Shown in pieces: positions 16,909 to 25,352 of a DNA stretch of 64,000 nt. This DNA comes from Amphibiibacter pelophylacis (lineage in GTDB: Bacteria > Pseudomonadota > Gammaproteobacteria > Burkholderiales > Burkholderiaceae_C): contig NZ_JAWDIE010000010.1 of assembly GCF_037688875.1 (NCBI RefSeq), positions 1 through 64,000 on the forward strand, given 5' to 3'. Under the pieces are notes generated by a model, which did no database searches, was not told where the DNA came from, and saw only the letters and a program-made list of their open reading frames with translations. Made by a program: the position numbers and the translations under genes. Position 1 is the first letter of the stretch. Each line of letters begins with the position of its first letter.

Positions 16909-18162
16909 TCAGGACGCGGTGGCGCCAGATTGGCCCGATGTGCCAGCGGCACCGGCACCAGCGGCGGCAGGTGCGGTGGCCGGGCTGCCCGGCGCCTGCC
17001 AGGGCACCGGCTTCACCGTGGCGCCCGGGGCGGTTTTCTGCAGGCCTTCCACGATCACGTGATCGCCCGTTTTCAGACCGCCACTGATCACCCACTGGCC
17101 TTTCTGGCTGCCTTCCACCGTCACCGGCCCGGAGGCGACTTTGCCGTCAGCGCCCACCAGCAGCACCGTGCTGCCCTGCGCGTTGCGCGTCACCGCCTGC
17201 TGCGGCAGCAGCACGCCAGAAGGCACACGCGCCTGGCTGAGCACGGCCTGCACAAACATCCCCGGCATCAGCAGGCCATCGGGATTGGGCACCTCGACCT
17301 TGATCTGCACCTGGCCGGTGGTGGCGTCCACGTTCAGGTCGCTGAACAGCAGGCGGCCTTTTTGCGGGTATTCGCTGCCGTCTTCCAGACGCAGCGTGAC
17401 CGGCGTGCTGCCGCCGTCGCGCATCACCTGTCCGGACTGGGCCTGGCGGCGCAGCGCCAGCACCTCGCTGGCCGACTGGCTGAGCACCACGTAGACCGGG
17501 TTGGTCTGCTGGATCAGCGCCAGCTGCGTGGCCTCGGTCTGGCTGACCAGCGCACCTTCGGTGACCAGCGCCTGGCCAATGTGGCCACTGATCGGGGCGG
17601 TCACGCGGGCCAGATCCACATTCAGTTTCGCGGCACGCACGGCGGCTGCGGCGGACTGAACGTCAGCGTCGGCCTGCGCCAGGCTGGTTTTGGCGGTGGT
17701 GAAATCCTGCTCGCTGATGGCCTTGGCCGCGGCCAGCGGCGTGTAGCGCTGCACCAGGCTGGCGGCCTGTGCGCGCGTGGCCTGGGCTTTTTTCAGGCTG
17801 GCCTGCGCGCTGTCCAGCGTGGCGCGGTAGGTGGCGTCGTCGATCTGGAACAGCGGCTGTCCGGCCTTCACCGTGCTGCCTTCGGCAAACAGGCGCTTTT
17901 GCACGATGCCCGTGACGCGGGCGCGCACCTGCGCGCTGCGCGCGGCGTCCACACGGCCCTGCAGCGTGCGCTCCAGTGCGATGGGCTGGGTCTGGACGGT
18001 GAGCACACCGACCTCGGTGGGTGGCATGGCGCCGCCAGGCGCGCCTTTGGGGCCGGCGCCCGGTGCGGCGCTCTGGCCGCAGGCGACCAGCAGCAGCGGC
18101 AGGGCCAGCGCCCACATCCGGCGGGAAGAAAATCGGGAAGACAGCATAGAGGGGTGCAGCAT
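16909..18162 (-). CDS. RND efflux membrane fusion protein (AcrA-like lipoprotein)
   Basis: This 417-residue periplasmic adaptor links the RND transporter to the outer-membrane channel. The signal sequence ends in a lipobox (LLLVACG). It has a biotinyl-lipoyl half motif (ARVTGIVQKRLFAEGSTVKAGQPLFQIDD), a coiled-coil hairpin at about 120-190, and a C-terminal barrel followed by a low-complexity Ala/Gly tail. An alternative start is the ATG at 18147. It heads the operon and diverges from the TetR gene, with the AcrR-like operator between them. Confidence 0.94.
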   Translation of the reverse strand: MLHPSMLSSRFSSRRMWALALPLLLVACGQSAAPGAGPKGAPGGAMPPTEVGVLTVQTQPIALERTLQGRVDAARSAQVRARVTGIVQKRLFAEGSTVKAGQPLFQIDDATYRATLDSAQASLKKAQATRAQAASLVQRYTPLAAAKAISEQDFTTAKTSLAQADADVQSAAAAVRAAKLNVDLARVTAPISGHIGQALVTEGALVSQTEATQLALIQQTNPVYVVLSQSASEVLALRRQAQSGQVMRDGGSTPVTLRLEDGSEYPQKGRLLFSDLNVDATTGQVQIKVEVPNPDGLLMPGMFVQAVLSQARVPSGVLLPQQAVTRNAQGSTVLLVGADGKVASGPVTVEGSQKGQWVISGGLKTGDHVIVEGLQKTAPGATVKPVPWQAPGSPATAPAAAGAGAAGTSGQSGATAS

Positions 18163-18202
18163 GATGGCGTCAGATCAAAACAATGGCGCGCAGCTTATCA
18201 CA

Positions 18203-18222
18203 TACATACATGACTGTATGTA
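18203..18222. promoter_or_regulatory. AcrR/TetR-type palindromic operator
   Basis: TACATACA (18203-18210) and TGTATGTA (18215-18222) form a perfect 8-bp dyad around TGAC. This closely resembles the known AcrR operator, which also has TACATACA and TGTATGTA arms. It lies between the divergent efflux operon and the TetR gene, 40 bp upstream of the first efflux ATG, where a repressor could block both promoters. Confidence 0.8.
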
Positions 18223-18275
18223 AGAGGTATGATGTTTCACCGAACCACAAATCCGCTCTGACGCAGACCCGCAAC

Positions 18276-18932
18276 ATGGCCCGAAAAACGCGCGAACTCG
18301 CCCTCGAAACCCGCCATCGCCTGCTGGACGCGGCCGAGCTTCTCTTCGACCGCCAGGGCGTGGCGGCCACCTCGCTGCAGCAGATCGCCACCGAAGCCGA
18401 TGCCACGCGCGGCGCGGTGTACTGGCACTTCCGCAACAAGGCCGATCTGCTCGATGCGCTGCTGCACAACCGCGTGCGCCAGCCGCTGTCCGCGCTGGCC
18501 GACAGCCTCCTGCTGCAGGCGCAGGCGGCGTCGCTTCAGGCCCCGCTGGACCGCGTGCTGCACCTGCTGCTGGGTCTGGCCGAAGGCATTTCTGCCGACC
18601 CCGCCGTGCGGCGCACGCTGGGCATCGCCATTTTCAAGGTCGAACGCGGCGTGGACGGCGATCTCAAGCACATCATGGGCCAGAGCCGCAGTCAGGGCAT
18701 GCTGGATCTGCACAGCCTGATCGAGTGTCTGCTGAATCAGCCCGGGCCCGACATCCAGGCCTCACCCCCCGATGCCACCCGTGCGGCCAGCGGGCTGGCG
18801 ATGATTTTCGAGGGCCTGCTGTTCGGCTGGCTGCTCGACCTGAACGACGCCCCGGCAGACACCCCGCCCGCGCAGGGCCTGCCCGAGCGCATGCGGCACG
18901 TGATGAATGCTTATCTGCGGGGGCTGGGGTGA
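18276..18932 (+). CDS. TetR/AcrR-family repressor of the efflux operon
   Basis: This 218-residue regulator has a TetR helix-turn-helix at about 28-50 (TSLQQIATEADATRGAVYWHFRNKADLL), the signature of AcrR/TtgR/MexR-like drug-responsive repressors. The ATG at 18276 starts the usual MARKTRELALETR; the longer frame from 18183 runs back through the operator and is unlikely to be translated. It diverges from the efflux operon. The C-terminal half is the ligand-binding domain. Derepression by drugs or bile-like compounds is inferred from the family. Confidence 0.92.
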   Translation: MARKTRELALETRHRLLDAAELLFDRQGVAATSLQQIATEADATRGAVYWHFRNKADLLDALLHNRVRQPLSALADSLLLQAQAASLQAPLDRVLHLLLGLAEGISADPAVRRTLGIAIFKVERGVDGDLKHIMGQSRSQGMLDLHSLIECLLNQPGPDIQASPPDATRAASGLAMIFEGLLFGWLLDLNDAPADTPPAQGLPERMRHVMNAYLRGLG

Positions 18933-19028
18933 GTGAAAGGGCTGGGCGCAGATTGGCTGGCAGAGCCGGATCGATGCCGCGCTGAAGGAATGCTGAAATC
19001 CAGCCGCCCGGCCCCCTGAAGCGCCGCT

Positions 19029-20540
19029 TTAAAGCACGCCCGACAGCGCCCGCCCGTCATCCTGACCCGTGCGCAGTCGGTCGGCGACAGGCCAGGCCGC
19101 GTCCAGGCGGTCGCTGAGGTAATAAACCGTCATCTGGAACGAGGCTTCAGGCAGCCACAGGTCGATGTGCGATTCGCCCTGACGGAAGCGCGCCCACGCG
19201 TCGCCGCTGGGCGGGACGTTCTGGTCGAGCACGCGGTATTTGCCCTGCAGCGTGCGCAGCGTCTGCTGCGCCCAGGTGTCCTGCGTGGCGCCAAAGGGTT
19301 TTTTGAGCATCTGCAGCACCACGCCCGCCAGCACGTCGCGGGCGTCAAACAGCAGCGTGGCCGACTGCAGCCCGCCCACGCCCAACGCAGTGCCCGACAG
19401 CACAAAGCTGGGGCCGCCACTGCGCGGGTCCACCGGGCCGGGCTGCAGCTCGGTCTTGCCGGACCACGCTTTGCGCACGTCGGCCAGGCGGGCAAATCCC
19501 ACCTCCAGGCCCAGTGGCGCGGCATTCAGTGGCGGGCGGCGCTGGGTGTAGACCGCCTGCGCGTCGCCGCCCGCAGGCGCCTGCGTCAGCGCCTGGCGCG
19601 ATGCGACGGTCTCGGCCGAATCCGCAGCCTGGTCCGAATCTGAAGACCGGGATTTCATCTGCGCTGCCGCCCAGCCGGAGCGCCGCTTGAGCGCCTGCAG
19701 ATTGCGCCCGGCGTAAGGGTCGCCCTGGGCGGCCGCCTGTTCAAACCAGTGCGCAGCCTGCGCCAGGTCAGCCGGGACGCCCTCGCCGTCCTGCAGCATC
19801 AATGCGTAATTGTTCTGCCCCGCGGCATTGCCCTGGCGGGCTGATTTTTCGAACCACTGCGCGGCCTGCGCCACGTCACGGGGACCGCCCTGGCCGTTTT
19901 TCAGCATCAGGCCCAGGTTGTTCTGAGCGGCCGCGTGGCCCTGGGCTGCGGCTTTGCTGAACCACTCCAGCGCCTGGCGGGCGTCCACCGGCACGCCCTG
20001 CCCCAGGCGGAAGGCGTTGCCCAGGTCGCGCTGGCAGTCGGCGTTGCCCTGCTGCGCGCACAGGCGCAGCAGCGGCACCGCGCGGGCGTACTGGCGCTGC
20101 GCCAGCGCCTGACGGGCCATTTCCAGACGCTCCTGGGCGCTGGGCGCGGCTATGGTTTCCCCGCCCGGCGCGGGGGGCGGCATGGCGGCAGCGGGCGGCG
20201 GCGTGACGGCAGCGGGCGGCGGCTTGTCGAGAGCGGGCGCTGGGGCCGGTGCCAGGACAGGTGGTTTTTGCGGCGCGGTGTTCAGTGCAGCCGGGACAGC
20301 CGGGGCCGTGGGCGGCTGCACCGTGACCGACAGCGGCGGCGCCACACTGGCCGCAGCCGCAGGCGCCCGCTCGGGCGTGATCACCACTGGCGGCTGCGAC
20401 GCCGGAGCGCCAGGCGGCGGCAGGACTTCGATCACCGGCGCCGGAGGCGTCTGCGCGATGGCAGGCCAGGCCAGCCACGCCAGCAGGGCGACAGCGGGGC
20501 GCAGCGCCGGACGCATGACATCAGCAAGGGACGGTTTCAT
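19029..20540 (-). CDS. Secreted Sel1-repeat (SLR) protein
   Basis: This protein of about 503 residues has a signal peptide (ending near AWPAIAQ), a long Pro/Ala-rich linker (about 30-130), then at least three Sel1/TPR-like repeats (for example GLMLKNGQGGPRDVAQAAQWFEKSARQGNAAGQNNYALML). A C-terminal domain of about 200 residues was not recognised. Sel1 proteins usually serve as periplasmic scaffolds. ATG codons at 20540 and 20549 are both possible starts and neither has a clear ribosome site. It lies convergent to the TetR gene and has no obvious operon partner. Confidence 0.8.
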   Translation of the reverse strand: MKPSLADVMRPALRPAVALLAWLAWPAIAQTPPAPVIEVLPPPGAPASQPPVVITPERAPAAAASVAPPLSVTVQPPTAPAVPAALNTAPQKPPVLAPAPAPALDKPPPAAVTPPPAAAMPPPAPGGETIAAPSAQERLEMARQALAQRQYARAVPLLRLCAQQGNADCQRDLGNAFRLGQGVPVDARQALEWFSKAAAQGHAAAQNNLGLMLKNGQGGPRDVAQAAQWFEKSARQGNAAGQNNYALMLQDGEGVPADLAQAAHWFEQAAAQGDPYAGRNLQALKRRSGWAAAQMKSRSSDSDQAADSAETVASRQALTQAPAGGDAQAVYTQRRPPLNAAPLGLEVGFARLADVRKAWSGKTELQPGPVDPRSGGPSFVLSGTALGVGGLQSATLLFDARDVLAGVVLQMLKKPFGATQDTWAQQTLRTLQGKYRVLDQNVPPSGDAWARFRQGESHIDLWLPEASFQMTVYYLSDRLDAAWPVADRLRTGQDDGRALSGVL

Positions 20541-20603
20541 GCGGGCCATCATAGCGAAGCGGCGCTCGCACAAACTTCGGAAAACCCGCAGGATTTGCCC
20601 GGT

Positions 20604-21686
20604 TCAGGCGGGCGACAGCTCGTCCAGCGGCCAGCGCGGGCGCACCGCCACGGCCTGCGGGCCTGCCACGCCGCGCTGCGGGCGATCCAGCAGACCGTGC
20701 TGCAGGCGCAGGCCCGCCGCCAGCGCAATCATGGCGCCGTTGTCGGTGCACAGGCGCAGTTCGGGGTAGTGCACGCGCCAGCCGCGCCGCTGCGCCAGCG
20801 CATTGAGGCTATCGCGCAAATGGGCGTTGGCGCCCACGCCGCCCGCCACCACCAGCCGGTTCAGTCCGGTCTGTTTCAGGGCAGCGGCAGATTTTTTCAC
20901 CAGCACCTCGACAATCGCGGCCTGGGTGGATGCGGCCAGGTCGGCGCGCTCGGCTTCGCTGGGCGCTCGGCCCAGGCGCTGCACGCGTGTGGCCACCGCC
21001 GTTTTCAGGCCCGCGAACGAGAAATCCAGATCCTTGCTGTGCAGCAGCGGCCGGGGCAGGTCGTGCGCCGCAGGGTCACCGCTTTCGGCGCACTGCGCCA
21101 GCGCCGGTCCGCCCGGGTAGCCCAGGCCCAGCACCTTGGCCGATTTGTCGAAGGCCTCGCCAGCGGCGTCGTCCACGGTTTCGCCCAGCAGCGCGTAGCG
21201 GCCTACGCCGTCCACGCGCATCAGCTGCGTGTGCCCGCCCGAGACCAGCAGCGCCACAAAGGGAAACGGCGGCGGATCGCTGGACAGCATGGGCGAGAGC
21301 AGATGCCCTTCCAGGTGGTGTACCGGCCAGGCGGGAACGCCCAGCGACCACGCCAGCGCCGCCGCCAGCGCAGAGCCGGTCAGAAGCGCTCCCGCCAGGC
21401 CAGGACCTGCGGTGTAGGCCACGGCGTCGATGTCGCCGCGCACGCAGCCCGAATCAGTCAGCACGCGCTGCAGCAGCGGCAGCAGGCGGCGGATGTGGTC
21501 GCGCGAGGCCAGCTCGGGCACCACGCCGCCGTAATCCTGGTGCATGGCGATCTGGCTGTGCAGCGCGTCGGCCAGCAGGCGCGGCAAGCGGGCCGGATCG
21601 GCGCCGACCTCGATCAGCGCCAGGCCCGTTTCGTCGCAGGACGATTCAATCCCCAGAACGCGAACGGGGGCAAGGGGCGCAGCCAT
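20604..21686 (-). CDS. tsaD: tRNA N6-adenosine threonylcarbamoyltransferase TsaD
   Basis: This 360-residue enzyme transfers threonylcarbamoyl to A37 of ANN-decoding tRNAs, with TsaB and TsaE. The fold and signature are clear: GIESSCDETGLA at the N terminus, metal-binding histidines in HHLEGHLLSPML, SGGHTQL, and DFSFAGLKTAV. The C-terminal ATPase part has VAGGVGANAHLR and CTDNGAMIALAAG. Length is normal. It follows the isc operon gene fdx by five bases on the same strand, so it may be the last cistron of that transcript. Confidence 0.97.
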   Translation of the reverse strand: MAAPLAPVRVLGIESSCDETGLALIEVGADPARLPRLLADALHSQIAMHQDYGGVVPELASRDHIRRLLPLLQRVLTDSGCVRGDIDAVAYTAGPGLAGALLTGSALAAALAWSLGVPAWPVHHLEGHLLSPMLSSDPPPFPFVALLVSGGHTQLMRVDGVGRYALLGETVDDAAGEAFDKSAKVLGLGYPGGPALAQCAESGDPAAHDLPRPLLHSKDLDFSFAGLKTAVATRVQRLGRAPSEAERADLAASTQAAIVEVLVKKSAAALKQTGLNRLVVAGGVGANAHLRDSLNALAQRRGWRVHYPELRLCTDNGAMIALAAGLRLQHGLLDRPQRGVAGPQAVAVRPRWPLDELSPA

Positions 21687-21691
21687 GGCCG

Positions 21692-22033
21692 TCAGTGGCT
21701 GGCTTCGCGGGCGTGGTTGATGCTGTAGCGCGGAATCTCGACCGTCACGTCAGCCGATCCCAGCACCGCCTGGCAGGACAGGCGCGACGTGGGCGACAGG
21801 CCCCAGGCGCGGTCCAGCAGGTCTTCTTCGATTTCGGAGGCTTCGCCCAGCGTGGCATAGCCTTCGCGCACGACCACGTGGCAGGTGGTGCAGGCGCAGC
21901 TTTTCTCGCAGGCGTGGTCGATTTCCACACCGCCCGCGATCATCGCGTCGCAGACGGTGACGCCGGCCTCGGCGGTCAGGGTGGCGCCGTCCGGGCAGTA
22001 ATCGCGGTGGGGCAGGATGCGGAGAGTGGGCAT
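21692..22033 (-). CDS. fdx: [2Fe-2S] ferredoxin of the ISC system
   Basis: This 113-residue ferredoxin supplies electrons for Fe-S assembly. The cluster ligands lie in CEKSCACTTC and SCQAVLG, the adrenodoxin-type pattern C-x5-C-x2-C plus a distant Cys. The ATG at 22033 gives MPTLRILPH; an upstream TTG would add only five residues. It follows hscA in the standard isc order. Confidence 0.95.
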   Translation of the reverse strand: MPTLRILPHRDYCPDGATLTAEAGVTVCDAMIAGGVEIDHACEKSCACTTCHVVVREGYATLGEASEIEEDLLDRAWGLSPTSRLSCQAVLGSADVTVEIPRYSINHAREASH

Positions 22034-22059
22034 GGTAGGAACTGGCAAAGAGATCAGGA

Positions 22060-23961
22060 TCAGGCGATATCGGACAGCGAGCGCCCTTTGAGCGCCCGGG
22101 CGATGCCCTCGTTCATGCGGCGCGCGGCCAGGCTTTCGGTGGCCTCGGCCAGCGCTTTCATGGCGATGTCGATGGTGTCGGTGCGGGCCGCTTTCAGGCT
22201 GGCCTGGACCTGGAGCACAGCCGCGTCGATGGTCGCGCGCTCTGCAGCGTCCAGCAGGTGGCCGTCACTGGCCAGGGCGCTGGCGGTGGCCAGCAGCAGG
22301 CGGTCGGCCTCGACCTGCGCTTCGCGCAGCAGGCGCGCTTCGATGTCGCTCTGCGCGAAAGAGACGCCGTCCTGCAGCATTCGGGTGATGTCGTCGTCCG
22401 CCAGGCCGTAGCTGGGTTTGACCTCGATCTGCGCCGTGGCGCCGGTGGTCAGCTCCTGGGCGCTGACGCTGAGCAGGCCGTCGGCGTCGACCGCGAAGGT
22501 GACGCGCACCCGCGCCGCGCCCGCCACCAGCGGCGGAATGCCGCGCAGCTCGAAGCGCGCCAGCGAGCGGCAGTCCGCCACCAGTTCGCGCTCGCCCTGC
22601 ACGGCGTGGATGGCCATGGCGGTCTGGCCGTCCTGCCAAGTGGTGAATTCCTGCGCACGCGCCGCCGGAATGGTGGTGTTACGCTCGATGATGCGTTCGA
22701 CCAGGCCGCCCATGGTTTCCAGCCCCAGCGAGAGCGGGATCACATCCAGCAGCAGCGGGCCGTCGGCGCCCTGCCCGACCAGCGCCTGCGCCTGGCGCGC
22801 GGCGCCCAGCGCGACGACTTCGTCGGGGTTGAGATCAACCAGAGGCTCGCGGCCCATGGCGCGGGCCACGGCGGCCCGCACGGCGGGCATGCGGGTCGAA
22901 CCGCCCACCATCACCGTGCCCTGCACGGCGTCCGGGGCGATGTCGGCGTCGCGCAGCACCTGGCGCAGGGCGCGCAGCGTGCGCTCGATCAGCGGCGCAG
23001 CCACGCGGTCCAGATCGGCGCGGCCCACGGCCACGTCCAGCACCAGCGGCTGGGCCAGCACCTCGTCGGCGGGCAGTGTCAGCGCGAAAGGCGCGCTGTC
23101 CTGATCGCTGAGCTGCTCTTTCACCTGGCGGGCCAGCGTCTGCAGGCGGCGCTTGCTGGCCGGGCCGATGGCGTCCAGCGCGTCGGAATCCAGCCCCTGC
23201 GGCGCAGCCTGCTGCCACACCCAGCGCACCAGCGCGGCGTCGATGTCGTCACCGCCCAAAGCGGCGTCACCGCCGGTGGCCACCACCTCGAACACGCCCG
23301 CACGCAGGCGCAGCAGTGACACATCAAAAGTGCCGCCGCCCAGGTCGTAAATCAGGTAGAGACCTTCCAGGCCCTGATCCAGCCCATAAGCCAGCGCGGC
23401 GGCGGTGGGTTCGTTGATCAGACGCAGCACGGGCAGACCGGCCAGCTGCGCGGCGTCTTTGGTGGCCTGGCGCTGGGCGTCGTCGAAATAAGCGGGGACG
23501 GTGATGACGGCTCCGGCCAGTTCCTGCCCGGCGTGTTCGCGGGCGCGGCGGGCCAGCACGTGCAGGATCTCGGCGGCGACCTGCACCGGCGTTTTCACGC
23601 CCTGCACCGTGCGCACCGCAACCATGCCGCTGTGATCGACCCACTCGTAGGGCGACTGGCGGCTGGCGCGGACATCGGCCAGGCGGCGGCCCATCCAGCG
23701 CTTGGCCGAAACGATGACATTGCGCGGGTCCGTGGCCGCCTCAGCCAGCGCGGCGCGGCCGACCCCGGCGCTGCCGTCACTGCGGTAGTGGACCGCCGAG
23801 GGCAGGATGACCTCGCCCTGCGCGTCCGGCAGGCAGCTGGCGTGGCCGTTGCTGACCCAGGCGACCAGCGAATGCGTGGTGCCCAGATCAATGCCGACCG
23901 CCACCTGGCGTTCGTGAGGCAGGGGCGACATGCCCGGTTCGGAAATCTGCAGCAGGGCCAT
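22060..23961 (-). CDS. hscA: Fe-S protein assembly chaperone HscA (Hsp70 family)
   Basis: This 633-residue ATPase drives cluster transfer from IscU to target proteins with the co-chaperone HscB. It begins MALLQISEPG like E. coli HscA. Actin-fold motifs are GIDLGTTHSLVA, YDLGGGTFDVSLL and VGGSTRMPAVR. The substrate-binding domain follows from about residue 390. It lies between hscB and fdx. No residue appears to be missing from the nucleotide pocket. Confidence 0.97.
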   Translation of the reverse strand: MALLQISEPGMSPLPHERQVAVGIDLGTTHSLVAWVSNGHASCLPDAQGEVILPSAVHYRSDGSAGVGRAALAEAATDPRNVIVSAKRWMGRRLADVRASRQSPYEWVDHSGMVAVRTVQGVKTPVQVAAEILHVLARRAREHAGQELAGAVITVPAYFDDAQRQATKDAAQLAGLPVLRLINEPTAAALAYGLDQGLEGLYLIYDLGGGTFDVSLLRLRAGVFEVVATGGDAALGGDDIDAALVRWVWQQAAPQGLDSDALDAIGPASKRRLQTLARQVKEQLSDQDSAPFALTLPADEVLAQPLVLDVAVGRADLDRVAAPLIERTLRALRQVLRDADIAPDAVQGTVMVGGSTRMPAVRAAVARAMGREPLVDLNPDEVVALGAARQAQALVGQGADGPLLLDVIPLSLGLETMGGLVERIIERNTTIPAARAQEFTTWQDGQTAMAIHAVQGERELVADCRSLARFELRGIPPLVAGAARVRVTFAVDADGLLSVSAQELTTGATAQIEVKPSYGLADDDITRMLQDGVSFAQSDIEARLLREAQVEADRLLLATASALASDGHLLDAAERATIDAAVLQVQASLKAARTDTIDIAMKALAEATESLAARRMNEGIARALKGRSLSDIA

Positions 23962-24029
23962 GGGGATCAGGTCACATCAGAAAAAAAGGGCGTCCGCCGC
24001 CCCAGCAGGCGACGGCGTCGGAACAGAAG

Positions 24030-24626
24030 TCAGGGCAGATCAGCGGCCGCATCGAGCGCCGCCTGGCGGGCGCTGGCCTCATGGCGCAGGCGCTGCACGA
24101 ACATCAGGGCGCGCACGGCCTGAGCGGCGGCGGCAGTGTCGCCATCGACGTCCAGCGCGGTCTGCAGGCGCTCCAGCCAGTGGTGGCGCTGCGTGGCGGC
24201 CTCGGCCAGCAGCGCGTCGAGCGCGGCCACGCTGTCCGCGTCGTCCAGCGCCTCGCGCCACTGCATCTGCTGCATCAGGAAGTCGGCCGGCATGGCGGTG
24301 TTGCGCTCGGCATCAACGGCCTGCCCACGCAGTTCGCACAGGTAGGCGCCACGCTGCACGGGGTCTTTCAGGCGGCGGTGCGCCTCGTTGATGCGCAGCG
24401 ACCACTGCATGGCCAGGCGCCGTCCGGCGTCGCCCTGGCCAACATGGCGGTCGGGGTGGACGCGCGACTGCCAGTCGCGCCAGGCCGATTCCAGAGCCGC
24501 TTCATCGATCTGGTGGCGGCGCGGCAGGCCCAGCAGGGCGAAATCGTCGTCGTCCAGGCGCGGCGCCGCAGGATGCACTGCAGCAGCGGGCGCCCGGTCA
24601 GACCCGGAAGGATTCGCCACAGCCAC
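24030..24626 (-). CDS. hscB: Co-chaperone HscB (J-domain)
   Basis: This protein of up to 198 residues carries a J domain (about 25-95) with the HPD motif in SRVHPDRHVG and a C-terminal helical bundle that binds IscU. The start is uncertain: GTG at 24626 overlaps the end of iscA by 29 bp, while GTG at 24578 lies beyond the iscA stop and gives a 182-residue product closer to the usual size of about 172. It lies in the standard isc order between iscA and hscA. Confidence 0.93.
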   Translation of the reverse strand: MAVANPSGSDRAPAAAVHPAAPRLDDDDFALLGLPRRHQIDEAALESAWRDWQSRVHPDRHVGQGDAGRRLAMQWSLRINEAHRRLKDPVQRGAYLCELRGQAVDAERNTAMPADFLMQQMQWREALDDADSVAALDALLAEAATQRHHWLERLQTALDVDGDTAAAAQAVRALMFVQRLRHEASARQAALDAAADLP

Positions 24627-24921
24627 AGCGGTCTTTCTCGCGCGGGTTGTTGAACTTGAAGCCCGAATTCAGACCTTCACGGACGAAATCGAGTTCGGTG
24701 CCGTCCAGGTAAACCAGGCTTTTCGGATCGACCAGCACTTTGACGCCGTCGGTTTCAAAGACGATGTCCTCGTCCAGCAGCTCGTCGGCGAATTCCAGCT
24801 TGTAGGCCAGCCCCGAGCAGCCCGACGTGCGCACGCCCAGCCGCACGCCCACGCCCTTGCCCCGTTTCTGCAGGAACTGGCTGACGTGCGCCGCTGCGGC
24901 GGGAGACAGGGAAACCGACAT
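24598..24921 (-). CDS. iscA: Iron-sulfur assembly protein IscA
   Basis: This 107-residue A-type carrier has the three conserved cysteines, in RTSGCSGLAYKL and DRCGCGESF. The start at 24921 gives MSVSLSPAAAAHV; the frame is open farther upstream, but that part lies over iscU. The ATG is two bases after the iscU stop. It acts as a scaffold or carrier for [4Fe-4S] maturation. Confidence 0.96.
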   Translation of the reverse strand: MSVSLSPAAAAHVSQFLQKRGKGVGVRLGVRTSGCSGLAYKLEFADELLDEDIVFETDGVKVLVDPKSLVYLDGTELDFVREGLNSGFKFNNPREKDRCGCGESFRV

Positions 24922-24923
24922 GA

Positions 24924-25316
24924 TCAGGCCGTGGCGCCGTGGCGCGCGCGGTAGTCGTCCACCGCCGCCTTGATGGCATCTTCGGCCAGAATGGAGCAGT
25001 GCACTTTCACCGGCGGCAGCGCCAGTTCCTGGGCGATGTGGGTGTTTTTGATTTCCAGCGCTTCGTCCAGGCTCTTGCCCTTGACCCATTCGGTGACCAG
25101 CGAGCTGGACGCGATGGCCGAGCCGCAGCCGTAGGTCTTGAAGCGCGCATCCTGGATCAGCCCGGTGGCCGGATCGACCTTGATCTGCAGTTTCATCACG
25201 TCGCCGCAGGCCGGGGCGCCGACCATGCCGGTACCGACATCCTCGTCGCCCTTGTCGAAGGCGCCAACGTTGCGCGGGTTGTCGTAGTGGTCGATGACCT
25301 TGTCGCTGTATGCCAT
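24924..25316 (-). CDS. iscU: Iron-sulfur cluster scaffold IscU
   Basis: This 130-residue scaffold has the three cluster-ligand cysteines, in GAPACGDVMK, YGCGSAIASSS and VHCSILAEDA. The LPPVKVHC loop is the site bound by HscA. It starts MAYSDKVIDHYDNPRNVG, nearly universal for the family. It is preceded by iscS with a 36-bp gap. Confidence 0.98.
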   Translation of the reverse strand: MAYSDKVIDHYDNPRNVGAFDKGDEDVGTGMVGAPACGDVMKLQIKVDPATGLIQDARFKTYGCGSAIASSSLVTEWVKGKSLDEALEIKNTHIAQELALPPVKVHCSILAEDAIKAAVDDYRARHGATA

Positions 25317-25352
25317 GGTGTTTTCCTTGCTAGAAAGGGGCGCAGGTCGGGC

